Positions 49,749 to 52,753 of a DNA stretch of 52,753 nt are shown here, piece by piece. The stretch's first letter is position 1; every line of letters begins with the position of its first letter. This DNA is from JBEKHI01 sp050012355 (GTDB taxonomy: Bacteria > Actinomycetota > Actinomycetes > Streptosporangiales > Streptosporangiaceae). A program made the translations under genes and the position numbers. The stretch is from contig JBEKHI010000004.1 of assembly GCA_050012355.1 (NCBI GenBank), positions 1 to 52,753 on the forward strand. Reading direction: 5' to 3'. Under the pieces are notes generated by a model, which did no database searches, was not told the DNA's origin, and saw nothing but the letters and a program-made list of their open reading frames with translations.

Positions 49749-50207
49749 TCAGCGCCTCGGTGCCTGGACGAGTTCGTGCACGATGCGGTCGAAACCGTAA
49801 AAGTAGACGGCGTACCCGCCGGCATTAACTCCCGCCGTTATGGCATTAGGGGTTGAAAAAAACTCAACTCCGGCCCGGCTGAGGTCGGCGTACAGCGAGT
49901 GAATGTCCTCGACTGCCAGCGCGAGATGCGGCTGCCCGGGGTCGCGGATGCTGCGCCGCCCTTGCCCGCCGAGCGGGTGCAGGTACTGGACCAGCTCCAG
50001 ATCGTGGCTGGAGATGCCGCGCGGCTGACCGGGGATGACCAGCTGCGCCACCTGCAGGTGCGCGCCGGGGAAACCAACGAGGCTGCTGGTGTACTCGTTG
50101 CGCTGCTCCTGGCGATGCACACATCGGAAGCCGAGCAGTTCCGTGTAGAAGCCCACCGCCGCGTCAAGGTCGGAGACCGTGAAGCTGAAATGCCAGACGC
50201 CGAGCAT
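49749..50207 (-). CDS. VOC-superfamily (glyoxalase/dioxygenase) protein
   Basis: 152 residues with two beta-alpha-beta-beta-beta modules: WHFSFTVSDLDAAVGFYTELLGFRCV and PHLALAVEDIHSLYADLSRAGVEF. Likely metal ligands are H6, the His of PHLAL and the Glu of IVHELVQ. Could be an isomerase, lyase or ring-cleaving enzyme. Its ATG shares one base with the SDR stop. Confidence 0.88.
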   Translation of the reverse strand: MLGVWHFSFTVSDLDAAVGFYTELLGFRCVHRQEQRNEYTSSLVGFPGAHLQVAQLVIPGQPRGISSHDLELVQYLHPLGGQGRRSIRDPGQPHLALAVEDIHSLYADLSRAGVEFFSTPNAITAGVNAGGYAVYFYGFDRIVHELVQAPRR

Positions 50208-50977
50208 CAGCCGAACTCCAATCCGCCGCAGGCGTTGAGCGCCTGCCCCGTGACGTACCCGCCGGAGGATGACAAGAAGAACATGACCACGTCGGCGACG
50301 TCGTCGGGGGTCTGCATCCGGCCCAGCGGGACCGTGGCGACCAGCCGCCCCATGGCGGCCCGGGTGGTCGTCCCGGTCAGCTGCGCCCGCTGTTGCGCGT
50401 TACGCCTGGTCATCTCGGTGTCGACGACGCCGGGGCAGACCGCGTTGACCGTGATGCCGTGCGACGCGAACGCCAGCGCCGCCGAGCGGACCACGCTGAT
50501 CACGCCGGCCTTGCTCGCCGCGTAAGCGGGAGCGTCCGGCCGCGGGCCGCGTCCGGCCACGCTGGAGACGCACACCATGGAACCGCCGGTGCCGGTCTCG
50601 ATCATCAGCTTGGCGCAGGCCCGCACGCACAGGAAGGTGCCGGTCAGGTTCACGTCGAGCTCGGCGCTCCAGTCGCGCAGCGAGGTGTCGAGGAACGGCG
50701 CGATGTTCATGATGCCGGCCGCGGTGACCAGCACCGACGGCACCCCGAGTTCGGTCCGGGTTCGTTGCAGCGCCTCGGCCACCGACTCCTCGACGGACAC
50801 GTCGCAGCCGACCGCGGTCGCGGTCTTGAGCCCGTCGGCTACCCGCTGGGCCCCGGACTCGTCACGGTCCCAGATGGCGACGCGCGCCCCGCTTTCCGCG
50901 AGCCGCCTGGCGATGGCCCCGCCCACTCCGCCGGCCCCACCGGTCACCACCGCGACCCGGCCGGCCAGCTCGCTCAT
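50207..50977 (-). CDS. Short-chain dehydrogenase/reductase
   Basis: 256 residues, classical SDR: cofactor motif TGGAGGVGGAIA (12-23), NAAG-equivalent VTAAG, catalytic Ser in VCVSSVAG and YAASK (Tyr, Lys), then VNAVCPGVVDTEM. The Asp after strand 2 (WDRDE) suggests NAD. Sits between E1 beta and VOC with overlaps at both ends. May oxidise a sugar or hydroxyacid; L-rhamnose 1-dehydrogenase is one possibility, given the rhamnosidase. Confidence 0.93.
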   Translation of the reverse strand: MSELAGRVAVVTGGAGGVGGAIARRLAESGARVAIWDRDESGAQRVADGLKTATAVGCDVSVEESVAEALQRTRTELGVPSVLVTAAGIMNIAPFLDTSLRDWSAELDVNLTGTFLCVRACAKLMIETGTGGSMVCVSSVAGRGPRPDAPAYAASKAGVISVVRSAALAFASHGITVNAVCPGVVDTEMTRRNAQQRAQLTGTTTRAAMGRLVATVPLGRMQTPDDVADVVMFFLSSSGGYVTGQALNACGGLEFG

Positions 50978-51942
50978 CGGAGCATCCCGAGCACCAGATC
51001 ACGCACCTTGCCGGCATCTGGCAGCACCGCCTGGGACAGGGCCGGGGCCGCGGGGACCCGGACGTCGGGCAGCCCGAGCCGCCGGGCGACGAACCCGGCT
51101 CCCGACTCCGCCACCCGGGCCACCACCTCCGCGCCGAACCCGCCGGTCATGTTGGCCTCGTGCACCACGGCGAGCCTGCCGGTGCGCCGTACGCTGTCCA
51201 CGACCGGGCCGGTATCGAAGGGCGAGAGCCAGACGGCCTCGATGACGTCCGCGTCGATTCCGTGCTCGCTTTGGAGGGTATCGGCGGCGACGAGGGTTTC
51301 GCGGGTTACCGCACCCCAGGTCACCAGCGTGATGTCGGTACCTTGGCGTCGGCGTCGGGACCCGCCGATCTTCTGCACGGCACCCGTGATGTCCACTGAT
51401 TCCTTCGGCCCGGCGTAGAGCGCTCGGCTTTCGATGACCACCACCGGGTCGTCGCAGGCGATGGCGGCGAGCGTGAGGTCGTAGCCGTCTTGCGGCGTGC
51501 TGGGCAGGCAGACCCGCAGCCCGGGCACGTGCGCGAAGATCGCCTCCAGGCACTGGGAGTGCTGCGCGCAGGAGCCCGGTATCGCGCCCTGCTGGGTGCG
51601 GACGGTCAGCGGGGCAGACAGCTCGCCGCGGGAGACGTACCGGACGTTCGCAGCCTGGTTGATGAGCTGGTCCAGCGCGACCAGGCTGAAGTCGGCCCAC
51701 ATGATCTCGACGATGGGACGGCGGCCGCTCATCGCCGCGCCCACGGCGGCGCCGAGGATGGCGCTCTCGCTGATCGGGGTGTCGAATACCCGGTCCCCGT
51801 ACTTGGCGCGCAGCCGCCTGGTCACGCCGAACACGCCGCCTGGTTTGGCGACGTCCTCGCCGAATAGCAGCGTCTCCGGCCATTCGTCCAGGGCGCGGCC
51901 GAGCGCCCGGTTGATCGCCTCGCCGTAGGACAGGTCAGGCAT
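50974..51942 (-). CDS. 2-oxoacid/acetoin dehydrogenase E1 beta subunit
   Basis: 322 residues. YGEAINRALGRALDEWPETLLFGEDVAKPGG opens the domain; TPISESAILGAAVGAAMSGRRPIVEIMWADF and GAIPGSCAQHSQCLEAIFAHVPGLRV are typical E1 beta/AcoB sequence. Forms the thiamine-diphosphate dehydrogenase with the alpha subunit. Overlaps E1 alpha by 8 bp and the SDR gene by 4. No E2 or E3 gene is visible in the window. Confidence 0.94.
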   Translation of the reverse strand: MPDLSYGEAINRALGRALDEWPETLLFGEDVAKPGGVFGVTRRLRAKYGDRVFDTPISESAILGAAVGAAMSGRRPIVEIMWADFSLVALDQLINQAANVRYVSRGELSAPLTVRTQQGAIPGSCAQHSQCLEAIFAHVPGLRVCLPSTPQDGYDLTLAAIACDDPVVVIESRALYAGPKESVDITGAVQKIGGSRRRRQGTDITLVTWGAVTRETLVAADTLQSEHGIDADVIEAVWLSPFDTGPVVDSVRRTGRLAVVHEANMTGGFGAEVVARVAESGAGFVARRLGLPDVRVPAAPALSQAVLPDAGKVRDLVLGMLR

Positions 51943-52753
51943 ACAGCTGCTCCCTCGCCGTCGCCGGGTCGGCGAGCGGCGCCTTCAGTGCCTCGTCGGC
52001 GGCCGTTTCGATCTCGTCTTGCGCGGTTGCCCTTATCGCCGCGAGCCGTTCGGGCGGGACGCCACGCGTCAGCGCGAGTGCCTCGGCGCGGACCAGCGGC
52101 TCGCGGGCCTTGGCGGCATCGACCTCACCGGGCGGCCGGTATTGCTCGGCGTCACCGATGTAATGCCCGACCAGCCGCTGCGTCATCGCCTCGATGAACG
52201 CGGGCCCGTTGCCGTCCCGGGCTGTCGCTACCGCTTCCGCGACCGCGTTCTCGGCCGCTTGCGGGTCGTTGCCGTCGATCCGTTGCCCGGGCATGCCGTA
52301 AGCCGCGGCGCGGCGCCACAGCTGCGGCTCGGCCACCATGTCCGCGATCGGCGTCAGTTCCGAGTACTTGTTGTTCTCGCAGACGAACACGCACGGAAGC
52401 TTGAACGCGGCGGCGAAGTTCAGCGCCTCATGCAGCGCCCCCTGGTTCACCGCGCCGTCGCCGAACGCGCACAGCGCGACCCGGCCCGAGCCGTCGTACC
52501 GCGCGGCGAGCGCCGCGCCGACGGCGATCGGGCCGGCGGCTCCCACGATGGAGTTCTCGCCGAAGAAGCCCCAGCGGGGCGCGGTGAAGTGCGCTGAACC
52601 GCCACGCCCGCCGTTCAGCCCGGTCTGCCGTCCGAGCAGTTCGGCGAACATCGGCGTCGGGGGCACACCGCGGGCGAGCGCCCAGCCGTGCCCCCGGTAG
52701 GTGGCGAACACGGGGTCGTCAGGACCGAGCGCCGCGCAGGCACCGGCCGGGAT
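51935..52753 (-). CDS. 2-oxoacid/acetoin dehydrogenase E1 alpha subunit, 5' end missing
   Basis: The frame stays open to the window edge, so the N-terminus lies outside; the internal GTG at 52711 is not the start. Thiamine-diphosphate motif GDGAVNQGALHEALNFAA through CENNKY, and TYRGHGWALARGVPPTPMFAELLG, are E1 alpha/AcoA signatures. TQRLVGHYIGDAEQYRPPGE follows. First visible gene of the five-gene operon. Confidence 0.93.
   Translation of the reverse strand: MPAGACAALGPDDPVFATYRGHGWALARGVPPTPMFAELLGRQTGLNGGRGGSAHFTAPRWGFFGENSIVGAAGPIAVGAALAARYDGSGRVALCAFGDGAVNQGALHEALNFAAAFKLPCVFVCENNKYSELTPIADMVAEPQLWRRAAAYGMPGQRIDGNDPQAAENAVAEAVATARDGNGPAFIEAMTQRLVGHYIGDAEQYRPPGEVDAAKAREPLVRAEALALTRGVPPERLAAIRATAQDEIETAADEALKAPLADPATAREQLYA

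Overview
The window is 52.75 kb of GC-rich DNA from an actinomycete. The evidence is the codon usage (G/C at most third positions), frequent GTG starts and four-base ATGA/GTGA stop-start overlaps, a mycothiol-type maleylpyruvate isomerase homologue, a SARP regulator, a membrane-anchored Ser/Thr kinase with a WD40 sensor, ECF sigma factors and secreted GH78 enzymes. It looks like a filamentous soil actinomycete (Streptosporangiales/Catenulisporales-like), but genus cannot be resolved. No phage, integrase, complete insertion sequence, tRNA, rRNA or CRISPR array is visible.

Layout. 1-7 kb: a secreted alpha-L-rhamnosidase, a frameshifted beta-lactamase-fold esterase behind a KstR-like operator, and a WD40 receptor kinase. 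7-13.5 kb: decayed STAS remnant, then an ABC exporter operon (one permease carries a lectin-like extracytoplasmic insertion) divergent from a LiaS/DesK-type two-component system. 13.5-19.1 kb: a 1342-residue STAND NTPase with two WD40 propellers, divergent from an ECF sigma factor and its CU044_5270-type partner. 19.1-22.6 kb: repeat-rich DNA, a maleylpyruvate-isomerase-like enzyme and a SARP regulator with 10-bp-phased repeats upstream. 22.7-28.8 kb: a SorC regulator and a sugar/polyol ABC importer with a zinc dehydrogenase; palindromic operators lie between them. 28.8-31.3 kb: MmcQ, GNAT, an unknown 289-residue protein, a small membrane protein and a universal stress protein.

31.3-39 kb is the most coherent metabolic unit: amino acid/amine permease, XRE-cupin regulator, DAO-type FAD oxidoreductase, three subunits resembling split glutamate synthase (GlxB/GlxC/GlxD, or MgsA/B/C of N-methylglutamate synthase) and a GlnT/GmaS-type glutamine synthetase. 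Together they predict gamma-glutamylation of an amine, transfer to N-alkylglutamate and oxidative release: an N-methylglutamate-like amine pathway. 39.6-43.2 kb: a VapBC toxin-antitoxin pair, then a Rieske oxygenase and reductase with an unannotated 47-residue ORF locked between them, and an IclR regulator. 43.3-47.2 kb: unknown acidic protein, OsmC, a secreted Cys-rich protein and a pRiA4b ORF-3-like protein. 47.3 kb to the end: a tightly overlapped operon (E1 alpha, E1 beta, SDR, VOC, cytoplasmic GH78 rhamnosidase), probably for taking apart a rhamnosylated compound.

Across the window runs a dispersed family of ~55-bp imperfect palindromes (7667, 19122, 39230, 43231) with a conserved A-rich loop. 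Three of the four lie just downstream of genes in the same orientation. A second motif family built on CCATCGATGG occurs at 39091, 39426 and 47208-47260.
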